NCBI GenBank assembly: GCA_964017195.1
Contig: OZ024890.1
Coordinates: 20,980,701-21,044,700, forward strand
Direction of reading: 5' to 3'
DNA from: Siderastrea radians
Taxonomy: Eukaryota; Cnidaria; Anthozoa; Scleractinia; Rhizangiidae
DNA length: 64,000 nucleotides
The notes under the pieces were generated by a model. The model searched no databases, had not been told where the DNA came from, and saw only the letters and a program-made list of their open reading frames with translations. The translations under genes and the position numbers were made by a program. This document shows positions 35,888 to 50,400 of the stretch, piece by piece. Each line of letters begins with the position of its first letter. Positions within the stretch are counted from its first letter, which is position 1.

Positions 35888-38800
35888 CTGCTAAACTGGG
35901 CCGAAACATTGCCGCTGGAGATACTTTGTTTCTTCTAATCGAAAAATTTGGAATTGTTCGTTTCCGAAGAAAAGTTGGTTTCTCAACATGTGTTTCTCGT
36001 GCGGCTAAACTGAGGAGCATTTGCTTCCCGCAGCAATGATCCCCTAATGCTTTCTTGTTTAGCAAGGCCCTTAATAAGCAAAAAAAAAAAGGGTCTGCTC
36101 GTAGTCTAATTTAACGAGACCCTGGCCGAACAATTCAGTTTAAGGTAACCGCGTAATGTATTCAAGAGCATTCAGCACTTTCACAGTTCATTCCATCAAC
36201 GACGAGCTATATCTTGTAAATTATAAATTTCTGAAGTAGCTTCCAGGAGAATCCGAGTAGTATACCTTCGTATCCTGGGAAAATCGTCTATTCGATCAAT
36301 AAAAACATGTTTATACGGTTTAGTATAACCGCAAAAAACACATCTAATTTATCTTTTTTTGTTTGTAAATCGACTTATATATGTTAGATATTGTATCCAC
36401 ATCACTGACATGCAACAGTGTGTTTGGATGCCTTTTACGGCTTGATTTGTACTGGATTATAGCTGAAAAAGACTATTTGTCTCTTCAGTTTTTGTGACAA
36501 ACGTTAATCGCTGATATTATTTGTTTTAAAACCTGAGATTCTTTATGCTTTGGATCCCTCTTTGAGAGGATTGAACTTTCCACCGGATCATTCTTAGCTG
36601 ATCCCGATAAGGTAAATTAAAGTTGTTTCACTTGGAGGGAGTGTAATTTCTTTTTTTGTTCTACGTTTCCTGCATGATAAATCTTCCTGGTGTCACCTAA
36701 TTGTAAAACATTTTTTTCCGACATTTCATGCAATTTCGATATTCTTCAGTTTCAAAGCTGAGTTAGACTGAACTACGTTACATGGACCACTTTTTGACTC
36801 TGGTAGAATGAAGGTTAAGCGCTTAATGTGTCCGACAGCAGAAGTGAGGCCCACATAATGACGGCGATACAGTTAGCCGGACAGAATTACCAACACCGGA
36901 GGCTCTATGTAAAATCAAAAGCCAGCAGTGTCTGGTTTGTTCAGGGCGTACCTTCGTTTAGTAATTCGCCTTGAATTAAAGACTGAGATAATCTAACTCG
37001 AAAATAACAGTTCACAACTCTTTTAAGTCCAGGGTAAGTGGAGTGTAGACTTTTAATATCAACTGAAACTGGAAAAGAAAACCAAATATATGCATGCGTT
37101 TTGGAAAACAGCCCAGGATCCTAAACGAATGCAATACGTGGCCAAACTTAAAGCATCATTTCGTTGGTGGAGTTTATCACCCATGCAGGCGAGTTTAATT
37201 TCAGAATGCTTAGATTCACAGAAGCAAAGGAAAGACCGTATGTGTCTTGTTGACTGTTCAAAATCTGAGAGGTTGGAAAAGAAGACTTTTTTATGTCTTG
37301 TCGCAATTTAAAAGCCAAATACCTCACACCACGTCCTGTTGCAGCATAAACAAAGCTTATCTTGTCTAAACGCGCATAAATTTTTGTTCTACTTCGAATG
37401 GATATTGGCTTCAAACCATCGCTTTTTAGCTATAATCGGCAACAGACAAAAGACGTACGTCGGACAAAAGAATTGATCTTGTTATAAAAGTGAATGAAGC
37501 CTTTGACCAACTGCCCCCGTTCAGCAAGTCTGGTCTCCATAACAACAATCGAAACAAAGCCAAAACATGTCAAACTAATGGCTAATGGCTAAATCCGCCA
37601 TAATGAGCAATAAGTGAAGACCCAGTGTAAATTGACAAGAACCTAAGGGGGTTATTTCTTCCAACCGCGTGTTAATTAAGCCAATTAGATCTATTGACAA
37701 AAGTGACTTAATTATGCTAACGCGACGCCATGACAGTCAGCTGATGCAAGGTTAGCAAGGTTGCCTTGCATGACAAAAATTGACTGTTGGTGTTGGTATT
37801 CCTTCATATTTGGAGACTGGTGTAAACTCAGCCTAGTGCGATCTTGATTTTTGTTATCTTGTTTTTACTTCTATGCCAATCAAAGCCCATCGTGAACAAA
37901 AAGTACGTATCTGATAATTGCCCTCTTAGTGTAGTGTTTAATTTTCAGGTCGCCTGTTGGGAGTGCAACCTCGTTCCCCGGATCTTTCATCGCCCCACCG
38001 AGACGAAGACCCTGTGAACGAGGTTGGTTGGAAATGCTAGTTAAGTCCAAGTTCTAACTTTACCACCTGACACCTGCCTCCACCCTCTCCCACCAACCCC
38101 CCCCCCCCCAACTCCCCATGGTCAAAAAAGATGAGAAGAATCCCTGAATTTTGTGTTCAAGGATGGCTTTGTTTTTCCATAGCAAATACACTCCGAGTCT
38201 GACTCCGACAAATTTGGAATCTTTCCTATTATGTATTCAATGAATGAACAAGGCATTTTTGACATCATGATATAAAATCATGATCCATGAAACCAAACAT
38301 GGTGAAACAAGACGTCATGATCGCGTGATATGATGTGTTATGCAATATCCAACACATTTCACGTCAATAATCAACATCACTAAAATAGAAATTACAAACA
38401 AGACTGCAAGGCTGATCGTACAGATCCTACGAATTACAGCATTATCGTTTGCGGTCCCTTGCTGTTTTAGTCTCACTAAAATAGAGGCCAAAAAGAGTAA
38501 TTTTTGGCCATTGACAAGTGAAATTCTTTCCACCTGGGCCTTCAAAGGACCCCTCAAAGTCACTTTGTTTTGTTTTAAAAATCTTAAGAAGAATAAATAT
38601 TTTGGGAAAAACTTAACGTTCGAACGATAAAATCGGATTTCTGATAACTGGGAAACATATTGCGACACGTGACCGAATTTGTCCAGTGATACGCGAAAGA
38701 AATTATCAGGGGCACCCAACGAGAAAATTTTAGCGAAATACTTCAAATATTATTTTCTACTGTCTTAGATTGTTTAAGAGCCTTTTAAGGGCATATTTGT

Positions 38801-39731
38801 GTCAGCTAGCACAGGTTGATCTGTTCGGAGGTTTTAGCTAAAAATTGAGGCCGCAGAAAATTTTAGGGAACAGAATCCCACCCGCCGAATTTCCGAGCCG
38901 CTGTTGCTCTCCGAAAATGTTAGCTGAGCTTATTTTACATTTTAAACGATATATTTGTCCTTCCGAAAGCAATAGGAATTAATCAGTCTCCTCTCTACGA
39001 AGTTCTGAGGTGATATTTCGCCAAAGAAATCTCTAGGTTTCACTGCAATTAAATCCGAATACTCTCAGGCGATTTAGGCCTCACCGAACGGATATTTCCC
39101 GAAAAGAACCGTTGGGTACCCCGAATTATTTGTTGGATTTGTGAAATGAGCAATAACTTTGGCGCGAAAATATGCGTTCCGGTGCCCCCGACTTCAGTTG
39201 AGGGCATTTTATTAGATTATTTGGAGAACGTCTATCATTCGTAACTTGAAAAATACAACTTAATATCCAACTTTTCTCTTTTGGTCTATGTTCATTCTTT
39301 CTCCGAACATTTGTTGCCTGATCAACGAAGTTGCCGAGCTTGGATACATTCACTAGGATACCGTCATAACTCGTAGGTAGGTGAGTGCTAGCCGCAGGGT
39401 ACAAAATCAGTGAAGCAAACATGACAGAACAATGCTAAATATGGCACTTGGGTGGGGAAGGTAATGCTTTAGAAAAAGTTAAAACCGGGGCATCCCATTA
39501 AAAAATTAAAATACCAAAGACATTGCAAAAAGGGTTATTATTTTCTGAATTAAGACACGAGAAGAAAACAAAGATTACTGAAATACTGAAACTCATGTTT
39601 GATACACTTTTCAGTTAAGTTCCCTCCCGACTCCTGAAACCCTCCCGACCCTGCCCAAGCAATTATTCACGCTGCGGTTCACACTGCAGTGTGTTGAGTA
39701 TCGACCAGCGGTTTCAGAAAAACTTTCCAAG
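35888..39731. other. Intergenic between GPCR and ATP9-like gene
   Basis: No gene called. Contains an AATAAA at 36298, a small inverted repeat CAACCTCGTTC / GAACGAGGTTG at 37976-38029, a C-run at 38098-38109, and a 143-codon minus-strand frame (38315-38746) without recognisable domain. Confidence 0.45.
37976..38029. repeat. Short inverted repeat CAACCTCGTTC
   Basis: CAACCTCGTTC and GAACGAGGTTG enclose about 30 bp. The same word CAACCTCGTTCCC recurs at about 59582 beside another hairpin, so it is probably the end of a repeated small element. Confidence 0.5.
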
Positions 39732-39749
39732 ATGGCGCTCGATCTATGA
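39732..39749 (+). promoter_or_regulatory. Upstream ORF / YY1-like initiator before ATP9-like start
   Basis: CCAAGATGGCGCTCGATC contains an ATG in strong context (A at -3, G at +4) that opens a 5-codon frame ending in TGA at 39749, one base before the main ATG at 39751. AAGATGGCG is also the core of YY1 sites found at many animal promoters. Either translation of the short frame with reinitiation, or transcription starting here, is possible. Confidence 0.45.
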
Positions 39750-39750
39750 A

Positions 39751-40130
39751 ATGACCACCAGTTCAACGACCCGATTATACGTCGATTCCATCGATTATCT
39801 TTCAACGTCTGCCAGCGAAATGCCGTATGAAGAAGTCCCACTTAGTAATCTGGGGTCTAACGGTTACAAGAAGCTGAGAAACAAAGGGAAAGCGCGATCA
39901 AGCACTGAAGAGGAGGCGGGTTATGGTTCCACGAACGACGATGCACCTCTAATGCCGGACGTTGTCGATGATGGTTTTGATGATGAGGAGGGCTATTCTG
40001 AAGGTTATCAGTCCTCTGATAGTGGAGCTAAAGACAGGAAGAAACGGAAAAAGAGAAAGAACAAAGAAGGGTGCTTTAAGCGCTGCTTTAAATTTTGGTG
40101 TTTATGTGGATTCTTGACCTCCTGTCGAAG
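39751..40130 (+). CDS. ATP9: ATP9-like exon 1
   Basis: Codes for the N-terminal cytosolic tail ([17 protein letters not shown]...), acidic [10 protein letters not shown], then a Lys/Arg run and the Cys-rich [18 protein letters not shown], possibly lipidated or membrane-apposed. Ends with two bases of a codon before donor GTGAGA. The N tail is the least conserved part of the family. Confidence 0.85.
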
Positions 40131-41377
40131 GTGAGAAATGTTTTTTCTTAAGACTGTTAGATTGTGTAAGCTTTCCTTGATTTACTTGAAGTCCTTTCAG
40201 CTTTTAAAATATTATGTTTGTTTTCTCATTTTATACTTACCACAGAACTTCTAACACCTTTATCTCTTTTAATTTAAAAGGGCGCCAAAATTTATAATTT
40301 TGAAGGAAATGACTGTACATGCATGTCGAAAATGTAAACAAGCGGTCGATTACTTGGAATAACTTTGTACTGCTGAACGAATTATTCTTATTATTGTAAT
40401 TTATTTTCAAAGCGGAGAGTTGAATTCTGTTGGCTTGCATGTTTTCATTCCGGCTGGCATAAGATGTTAAGCTTAGTTGAACTCAGGGTGTGTTCCTTTG
40501 GGATGATCCAGATCAGGATCAGTGATCCAAGGTACATTTAGATCACTCAAATCATTGCACATCAAAGTAACCAAGGATTCTTGTCCAGAGTGGATTCATC
40601 TTCCTTGGATGCACAATGATTAGTGTGATCTGGGATCACTGATCCTGATCCGGATCATCCCAAAGGAAAGCACCCTTATAGTACATGTAGATAGTCGTGA
40701 TCTCCGATGTTTACTTCAGGGAGTATTGATGTGAATCCCACAGTGAAAACACCGACAAGGTGTTAAAAATATAAAACCTATGCTTTAAAGGTCCAGATGA
40801 AACCCTAAAATTTGAAACTTTGTTGTTGTTGTAGGAACAACAACAGTAATTTGAACTTTGTTTCCTTGTTGTAGGAAATTTTTTTTAAACTCACTTTCAC
40901 ATTATTAAAATAATTTATTATTATTATTGTAATATTTTATTGTATCTATAACAAAATGCTTGACTGTGATTGATTCTCCACGCGTCTATTTGATATGTGA
41001 TTGGAGGGTGATCACGTAAGTGTCCAATTATAGCTGTCCAATTTGAACTTTTTATAATCGGATAGCTGTAATAGGACAACTACGCTGCTTGCGCATCAAT
41101 CAGGTACACTGAAATGGGTTCTTTTTATAAATATTTCTTCATTACTTGCGCTGCTTGTTTCTCCACTGCCTGCAATTCTCTAATCATGCCTTTTGATATA
41201 GATACGATAAATTGCTAACTGGACTTCGTGTCGTACAATTCAGGGGTAATCATGCTTGTAATTCCAAATCGTCCTTGCGCTTTACGCTCAGCCTATTTAA
41301 AATTACTCGCCTGATTACTCTTTGAATTGTACTCCACTCAGTCCAATTACCATTACTTATTATTAATATTATTGTTA

Positions 41378-41412
<35 letters not shown>

Positions 41413-44400
41413 GTATTACATTACATATTAGATTTCAAATACAGTTGGAAGATTGTTGGTTGAAAAGCTGATCTCTCCATTATGTCATGTTGTTTCCTTA
41501 GTCAAGAAACTTGACTCCACATTGTCCCTCTCCACCCAAGTGCATAAATGGATACCAGCAAACCATACGAGAAAACCTAGTAATATTTTAATTGGGAGAA
41601 TGGCCCAGAATGGACTTACATCCCATCCAGGGGAGGGGGGGGGGGTTGGTAGTGCCCCTATGTGAAGGAAACAGCATTTAACTTAACTTAACTTTTCCGT
41701 ACAACTTGGCGCAAAGAAGACAGGAGAAAGTTGTCAGCCGTTAACCTTGTGAAGGCTTTAGGAATCTACTTAATCAGAAGATGTGACTTAAGTTAATGTG
41801 CAGTTTTGGCTGATCATGCAGCTGCATTTAATGAATGTTCCTTTGACTGGGCTGGCTCAGTTTCTAAGATTTTGTCTCACCACTTTTTCTTTTGTCAAAA
41901 TTTTGGTGTGTTCATATGAGAAGGCAGGCTGGCCTGGTTACCAAGATCTCGGTTTTTCCAGCAGGGATATCGGTAACCAGGCTGGAAATCTTTCTCATAT
42001 GAACTCTCTAGCCCGGTTACTGGGATGGATCATTTTCAACTATGAATGCTTTGCAAGATCGCTGACTAAACTGAACGCTGCCTCTGACATAGCAGCCATT
42101 AAGCAAATTTCAAGAGTTTGAAAGCCAGTTGTTCGACCGGTTGACTAAAAGTCAGAATGGCCCTTAGAAGCCGAACTCTTTCCCATCATCATTGTCTTTG
42201 GGTTGAACAGTTCACCTTTTGCACCTTTGTCGTTTCGGTAACTGGGCTGAAATTTCCCATGTGAACAGAAGACGAAGTTCATCCTGCTATTTGGTAACTG
42301 GGCTGAAATTTCCCATGTGAACAGAAGACAAAGTTCGTCCTGCTATCCAGGCTAGCCTGGTTACCGGGCTCATGTGAAGAGGCCCTAAGATACCTTTTTA
42401 GGATATTTCTGCATAAAATGCACAGTTTTGGGGGATTCTTAAAGACCAGTCTATGAAGCTATGCCATTCCTTGGAGACACACTTAACCTTTAACATACCT
42501 TCTTTTAATGAAATTAATATTCATTTGTTTTTGAGCTATTTCGTTTTTGGGTGGACCATGTTCGGCATTCCCGATGACTGTCGAATTTTACCGAAAGGCT
42601 AGTTGTCGGGGCCGGAACAAAAATGCAAATGAGAACGTATGGAAAATTCCGCTACTAAAGTGTCACGACAAAAGTGTCCGGATTTTATTCGCTTCACGTT
42701 GGATATTTATATATCAAATAGAAATGGCTGGCTTCCTTGTGGTAGACTTCCTTGGAAAATGAATCGTCAGCACAAACCTGGTTTACACGTGAGCAGAAGT
42801 GAGTTCTAGTAAATAATTCGTGGGTTATCTGATATTTATGATGTTCAGTCTAGGAAATATTTGTCAGCTTTGTTTGTTTTGGTAGAGGAGAATTGGAACA
42901 AATCCTTTGTATGCATGCGCATAACTTACATTTGGAGTTATATGGTCAACTTAAGAGTGAGAAATAACGTGACCTCTGTGTAGGGACTAAAACGAATTAC
43001 TGTTCGCACCTTTTGGTAGGTTTTAAAATTAATGCCCATGCCACTCGATCACTAGGTCCGTCAAAGGCACAAGGTCGACAAGGAAAAAGATTGTATGGGT
43101 GGCATAAACATTGCTCGTACGTGCGACTAGCTAAGCGCAAAGTTAGATGCGACTTAGCAGAGAAATGGGTTTCTGGGTAGGCTGCGTGGCGGTAGCGGGA
43201 TTGTTTGTACAAAGTTTGAGCAGAAAGATCAGCATGACAGTCAAATCAAATCAAAACAATTACACCTCCAATATGAAGACAAAAGCGCAATAGCTTCACC
43301 CAAGATTCGTTTCACAGTTTTATAGACACAAAAATCGGTTATCATTTTTCAGATTACAAAAAATGCATAAATTTACTCATTCCCCGCTTCCTTTTAAGTT
43401 TCTCCCTTTGTTACACAACTCCAGCTGCCACAAAAGCCAATAAAAAGCACCGAAAACGAGCTTATGACAGTCTCATGAAAGTCTCGTGACTCGCCATTGA
43501 ACTTTGTCTCATCACATGTTTGCACATGACAAAACACCACTTGTTTACACAAAACAGTAACCTGATCTCACGCTCAATCAACATAACACATTCTTTACAC
43601 GTGAAACGACCCACACTAAACATTATCACATGACTGCCTGGCCATGCGATAAAATCACCCCCACCCCCCCCCCTTCCCCGGAGCTATTAAAGCAAAATTT
43701 GGTCTTGACTTGATCACATGTACTCCACGTGATAAAATTCACGTTGTTTACCACACAGGTGAACCACGGCATTATTCTCGAATTCGCTCATTTAAAATTC
43801 CAACGATTCCTTCGCCCATTACCACCTCTCTACATAACAAAACATCTGTTAATATTATTTTCACCCAATTTTGCATCTTACTTTCACATCGAAATGTCAT
43901 CAAAACAAAATTTATTCGCTGAACACAACCACTGATTTTTATGTGGCATCAGCGAAGCTGAGACCACTACCGTGTGGCACAATGTTTTTGTGGGAGTTTA
44001 ATTCTGCGAATGGCGATTTTTTGTGTGTGTTTTGCGGGACTAATTTTTGCGATTGGGGAAACTGTCTATTCTTTCTTGGAATTAATTTTTGCGATTTTCC
44101 GGAAGCCCCCTTCTATTTGGAATTATAACATTCTCGTTTTTTGAGTATAAAAAATCAAATGCAGGTGAACAACATGCAGATTTATAACACGTTAAATCAG
44201 TTAATTAATGGAGTACCTTCAGACGATCCTTTTCTTTAAAGCTTTTAACAGCTTAATACTTGTAATAATTATACCGACTGCAATTTCATCGTTTTATTTC
44301 TGAATGTTTTGCTTCTAATTTCGTTTTATTTTTGAACGAAAGAGATGGTTTAAGTAAATGGGCACCAACATAAATATTACATCACATGTAAAAGGCGATG

Positions 44401-47400
44401 TTTGTCAATTTTTGCGGCAATTATTTTTTCACGGGAACTGTTTTTGCGGATTGTGAAAAAACCGCAAAAATCCCAAAATTTTGAATCCGGAAAAAATTAG
44501 TGCCACACGGTATGTCAGCACGTGCGATGTTCCTGGCTTTTTTGACAGTTTGCAGTGTGACTAGTCATGTAAGACTTGCACAAGTCACACAATGGCATGA
44601 TCTTTTCTAACAAGGCACGCTTATTACTCGATTTTAGCCGTGTGTTCCAAAAGTCCGTGTGAAATAATGTGGAAAATAAAACAGAGCTTATTTATATATT
44701 TGTCTGGATACGGGAGTTGCCACGTTCGTCAAGCACGATGTCACGGAAGAAGAAGACGTACGTGACTTTCAAGATCGGCTATTCTCTTGTGGTTCAAACA
44801 TTACTGAATTAATTTTTGTGACAAGTTATGCTTCCTACTAGATCCAAAATATTTGTCCATGGAAAAATAATCTTTATAATAGAAAGCCACAAAATTAGAT
44901 TTCAATCCATTGAGCTTCTGAGAAACATCTGAGAATGAGCTTCAGAAAGGATTGTTTTGTATTGTTTTGTTTGTCCCATATTCACACTGTTGTCAGATAT
45001 TCTACAGATTTATCTCACTTTCTTCTTGTTTTGTCGTAATTTGAAGCCACACTTGTACGCATTAGCGTACCATCTATTGACCAATGACGTATACGAATTC
45101 GAAACCACTAACATAAACTCAAACATTGATCTTTGATTGCCCTCAAATCTGTAAAAAGCCCTGGGAACAAGGTTGCACAATATTGGACACAGCTCCACTT
45201 ACCGGTATAAGGTAAACTCTGTCTAAAAACCAATACTTTTCGAATGCTCAACGCTACTCAAATAAACAACATCACAATAGTGTACCTTGTTACACGCACG
45301 TTCATTCAATAACCATTTCCGTACCTCTCATTGACAGCTACAAAATAGCTCACGCACGCTATGCATGTCTATGTTTTTACACAGCTGCTTTGAAAGACTG
45401 ATGGGAAAAATTGAGATGAAGCCCAGGACTGTTGTGTTAGGAAGAGAGGTATGTTTTGCATTTGCAATATAAACAGTCCTAGGATAAAAAACACTTGGCT
45501 TATCATCAACTTGAATTTTGTCTAGGTGAAGTAATGTTTCTGTATTAAAAGTTTTGAGTAAAGCATGGAACTTTGTCTTGTGAGAACCACCCCATTGATG
45601 GAACTTCTTTATTATTATGGCCACTTTTTTGGCTGTCATAATATATGCATACATTCTTTTCCTTTGGTAACCATCTGGATAACATGACCAAAGTCTCATG
45701 GTCCTTTGTTTGTTCTATTTAGTGTGTTCCACTGTATTTGTTTTTAATGCCAGTGCCTGTAAGTTATGATTTTAATGGAAACATGTTTGTTTTCTTTTCA
45801 GTCTGCTACTCAGAAGTTTCCTCGAAATGTTATTCGTAATCAGAAATACAATATCATAACTTTTGTTCCACTGGTAAGCATTTTTAACTGGCCATTTTAT
45901 AAAAAAAGAAAGTATAGCAAGCATGTAAATGTCATCTAAAGGAAAGAGAATTATGCGTGTTCAGCTTCAATGTGGGCTCTTTGCCCTCTGTTTTGAATGA
46001 CTACAGACTCTTGTTTACAAGCAACAATCCCCATCAGTGACCACCTGTACAAAGTCAGGAACCATATTTACAACTTTCTCGCTCCTTTTCTTCGCCTTTC
46101 ATTCTACATTTCATTCTATCCTTTTCTTCTGTTTGTAAATTTATTCAATCAGGTCGATTTATTAATTGAAATATATGCTGTACTTCTTTGCAGACACTGT
46201 ATAACCAGTTTAAGTTCTTCCTCAACATGTACTTCCTTGTTGTAGCAATGTCTCAGTTTATTAATGAGCTTAGAATTGGATATCTTTACACTTATTGGGG
46301 ACCTTTGGTAAGCATAACCATTCAAGATACTGTACACACTTGCATCTATCAAATCTCATGTAATAACCATGAGTACTCTTTCACGCTGATTGGCTTAGAG
46401 CTATTGTCAATAACAGTACATGTAATGAAAATGATGTCATGTGTAATGCAATCAAATTTTGCAAGTCTGGTGTGCCCTGCCGGTTATTACAATTTAAGTG
46501 ACAAAATTACGGCAATTCAGGAAATTTTCATTGGGGATACAATCGGTAATCTGTAGATTTTGACTTTTAATTGACTGAACTTGTCAGAAACCAACTGTGA
46601 GGCAAAAAGAAGAGATTAATCGTTACAGTCTGACAGCAAAAATTTTTGAATGGCAAGAATCTGAAAGGCAAGGGAATGAAAATGATTTCCATAAACGCAG
46701 AGAAGTAAGCTTAATTCAGTGGATTTCAGCACTTCTTGGAATGGAATAAAGGTCAGTTTCATATAAATTTGCTTCTGAAGTTTGCTTTCGTGAAATCAAT
46801 GCAAGTTTCCTGTGCATGTTTTGAGTGCATTTAGTGAAGCCATACTCAATTCAATGAATTTGCTGGATAAAACCTTTGCCGAGCAATTTGTCTTGGTACT
46901 TTTTCATGAGATAATTCAATTTGCTGTCGGTTACAAATACACAAATTGGTCAAAGCTTGGCATAAACTCCCCACAAGATTTTTTCACTGTATTTCGCTCA
47001 GCGCTAAATAAATGCCGAGTTGTGCAGTCAGGTGCGGTCAATTTGTTAACTTAAAACACAACTGTACGTACCTTGCGAGCAGTGGTTCCCGGCGAATGAG
47101 AGGACGAGGAACCACGGCAAGCAACCGTTTGGATTTCCTTCGAGCATGCACGAGTGACGGAGTGCCCATTGTCTGAGCTGTCAGATTTTGGCCAATCAGA
47201 GCAAACACGCACCCTGGACGAATGCGCAATAAAAGGTGAACAGTTCAACTGGTAAAAATATGAATTGTAGCCTGAAGCTGCTGAAATTTCTTAGCTATTT
47301 TCGATTTTTGTGCCAGTAAAAGAGCTTTCGATTATTTTAGCATTATGGCGACTTTTTAATGACCAAGAAATCAAGGGATATTTGTGTTGGTATTAAAGTG

Positions 47401-50400
47401 AGCCTCCTCCACTGGAGAGCGAGTCCGGTGGTCGCATTTATAATTTAGCGCGTGAAGAATGCGCCCTGTAGTGAAGTAAAATATCGGCGAATAAGCTTGA
47501 CCAGCACTTCTATCTGTTTGGATATCTTTTGCTGGACTCGTACAATAACCAACAACATCCTTGAATAATGGGCACGTGAATTACAGCAGTCCTAAGCGTT
47601 AGCACGAGTGTCAAACCAGTTTGAAAGTGGTTTTCCTGGTTGTGAGTTAATTTATTCATCCAGAGTTGGGGATAGCGCTAAACGCTTGCAGTGGTTCCTC
47701 GTCCTCTCGTTCGCCGGGAACCACTGCTAGCAGGGTAAACTGTACGTACATTTAACATTATGATAATAATAATAACAGAAGCTTACCCATTTTTGGGGTA
47801 TGCTACAGTATGCCATCAGATTACACTTTTGACTTTTCTTAACTTTAGATGCCTTTTTTTTGTTCAAGAAAGACAGATAATCATGGTGCTATAAAACATT
47901 GATTGTCTTAAATTGGTAATAATTTTTCTTGTAATGATTACAAAGTCAATGATATGATGTGACTTTAATGAAAGATCCACCCTTGTTTTATTTATTTCAG
48001 GCTTTCGTTGTCTTTGTGACAATGTGCCGAGAGGCTTATGATGACTTTGTGAGGTTTAGAAGAGACAGAGAGGTCAACTCACAGTTATACAAGAAAATCA
48101 CAAAGAAAGGTACAGTGCATTAGTTGATACTCCTTCATAAGGACTCTGATAGGTGTCATGCCATTGGTGTCTGTATTGTGGAGGTAGATTATGTAAGAAT
48201 TTTTCTCTTTCTGGCACCAAGTTTACCTTTGATCAGGCATTTTTTTCAATAACAAAAACTTTAGAATTATATGAAGATCATCGCAGTGAAGGTGTTTCAA
48301 CTTAAGCAGTTGAAAAGAAGAAACCTGAAAAAATTCAGGCGTGAACAGGAATTGAACCCATGACCTCTGCGATACTGGTGCAGCGCTCTAACCAACTGAG
48401 CTATCAAGCCAACTGGGAGCTGTTCAATAGAGAGTTTGTCTTTATCCCGTAGATGAAGAAATGAATATTAATATATGAAATAATCATATATATAAAATTA
48501 TGTAAACAAAAACTTTATTGACAGTCAACCACAGTACGGGTTACAGTTTACATTACAACTTCTTCTTCTTATTTTTATGTTATGTACTATACATTTGCAT
48601 GAATATAAGGAAATACAAAGCAAGCCTACATTAAACATACTATATAGTACTAAACTACTTCACTATATAAATTATTTCCGAAAACACTACTTACACTACA
48701 GTTTTCATTGATGTTACTTACGACAAATACCAATATATACTAATGGGGATTGGGGTTAGCTTCCAATCAGAGGGCAACTTTCCACTTTCCATTGCATCTT
48801 AAGTTTGGATTAAAATTCATGTATATTAAAGAGGCTTTTTGTAGACCGTTTTTCACATGTACATGTATATGTAGCACTTCTTCGATCAGGTATCCTTTTT
48901 TTAAACAAAAGTCAGCAGAAGCAACAGAGGAAAAACGGAATACTGGATGGATTTATATGATGAGTCATCTGCCCCATAACAATTAAAATAGCTGTCCTTT
49001 GGACTTTTCTTGCTTCTGCCATTTTTTCTATCTAAAAAGGAGTGCCCTATCACAGGTAAGCACCTTGACTGAGCTGTCCGTGGGGCTGTCTTTAATCATG
49101 AGGTGTCCATGGTATGGAGTTGTCTGACAGGGGAGGTTTGACTGTATTCAGATGGCCATTCTAAAGTTGATGACAATGTTAATTATTAACGAGTGAAGTG
49201 TATATGGTTGATGTTTTGTTCAGGTGTTGTTAGCGTTCCAAGCTCAGCTATTAAAGTTTCTGACCTTATTATAGTTGAAAAGGTATGTACATTATAAACT
49301 GATAAAACAACTCTTTTTTTTATTTTTGCTCTGATGGAAGGGGATGTTTACATCCTCTTTTTCCATTTCTTTCTCCCATTTCTTCCCTTTTCCCATCCTC
49401 TTTCTCCCAGTTCTTCCTCCCATTTCTCCTTGTTCCCAGACCCTCTCTCCCAGTGCTACATTCCATTTCTGCTTGTTTCTAAGACTTACTCACATTTCTT
49501 CTTCTTCCCATCCCCTTTGTCTCAATTCTTTTTCTGTTTCTCCTAGTTCCTTTCCCCTACCCTGCGAGCAGAGGCCCTTCGATCTTCCTAGATAAGTCGG
49601 GAAGAGGAACGGACCTCTGCCAGCCGCCTCGACTTTCCCTGTTGAGCATGCGCTAAATTCAAATGTAACCGAGCCTTGCTCGGTCTCACTTCAATTAACA
49701 TGTTTACCAAATGACAGCCGCGTCCACAACAAAATATTCAGACTTCGGTCGTAACACAAGAGAGTTGAGAAAAGCTACAATTAAACCGTAAGGCTGAGAA
49801 TAATTCTATTCGAATTTTATGTCACAGGTTGAAAACTTATCAGCCTCGAAATATTTTTGCTGATCAAGAAACTGTGTTTTGTTGACTGTCAGCATGTTGT
49901 TACAGTCCAGTGATTTCCAGTTAGCGGGTCACGGAAGTCTTGCATGGAAATCTTGGTCTTCGAGACTTATTTTATTTTGTCCCTCTTTTTGTCCCTGTCC
50001 TTCAGAAGTATTTTTTGTTGAGTCTCTTTCGTCCTCAACATTCTCGGCTTTAATTCAACAAAACACATTTGTGTCAAGTTTGTTTCGTATTCAAACTTCT
50101 CGGCCGTCATGCGGTAAATTATATTTTGCACTGAGACCATTTCGTCTTCAAAATTACTGGCCGCCATTTGGCAAATAATTGCTTCTCTTGCCGTTTGCTT
50201 GTCTCGCCCTGGACCAAAATAAATGTCATTTCGCCATAAAAATAAGCGTTGAAGTGCACATTTGCGTAGCCCTTCGCATCGATTCCCGCTCAAACCAGAA
50301 GTAAAATTAGGTCCGAAAGCAATCGCAACGCCGATTCTTTTAATTAATTAGCGATTTGCTATGGCCGGTTGGCAAACAGACAAAAGAATCTTTACCACAC

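Larger units (their letters stand above)
40131..45384 (+). other. ATP9-like intron 1
   Basis: 5.25 kb. Holds a Harbinger-like MITE (40486-40675), an ATT microsatellite (41356-41413), a block with duplicated and inverted units (41925-42385) and a TA-flanked element (43970-44510). No other gene seen. Confidence 0.75.
46308..48000 (+). other. ATP9-like intron 4
   Basis: 1.7 kb with the 669-bp element at 47069-47737; otherwise nothing recognised. Confidence 0.75.

Noticed and set aside
38315..38746. 143-codon minus-strand frame
   Set aside because: No recognisable domain and no splice or promoter support; a hydrophobic end alone is not evidence.
39691..39750. Longer N terminus for the ATP9-like protein
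   Set aside because: The frame there begins with GTG, not ATG; the first in-frame ATG is 39751.
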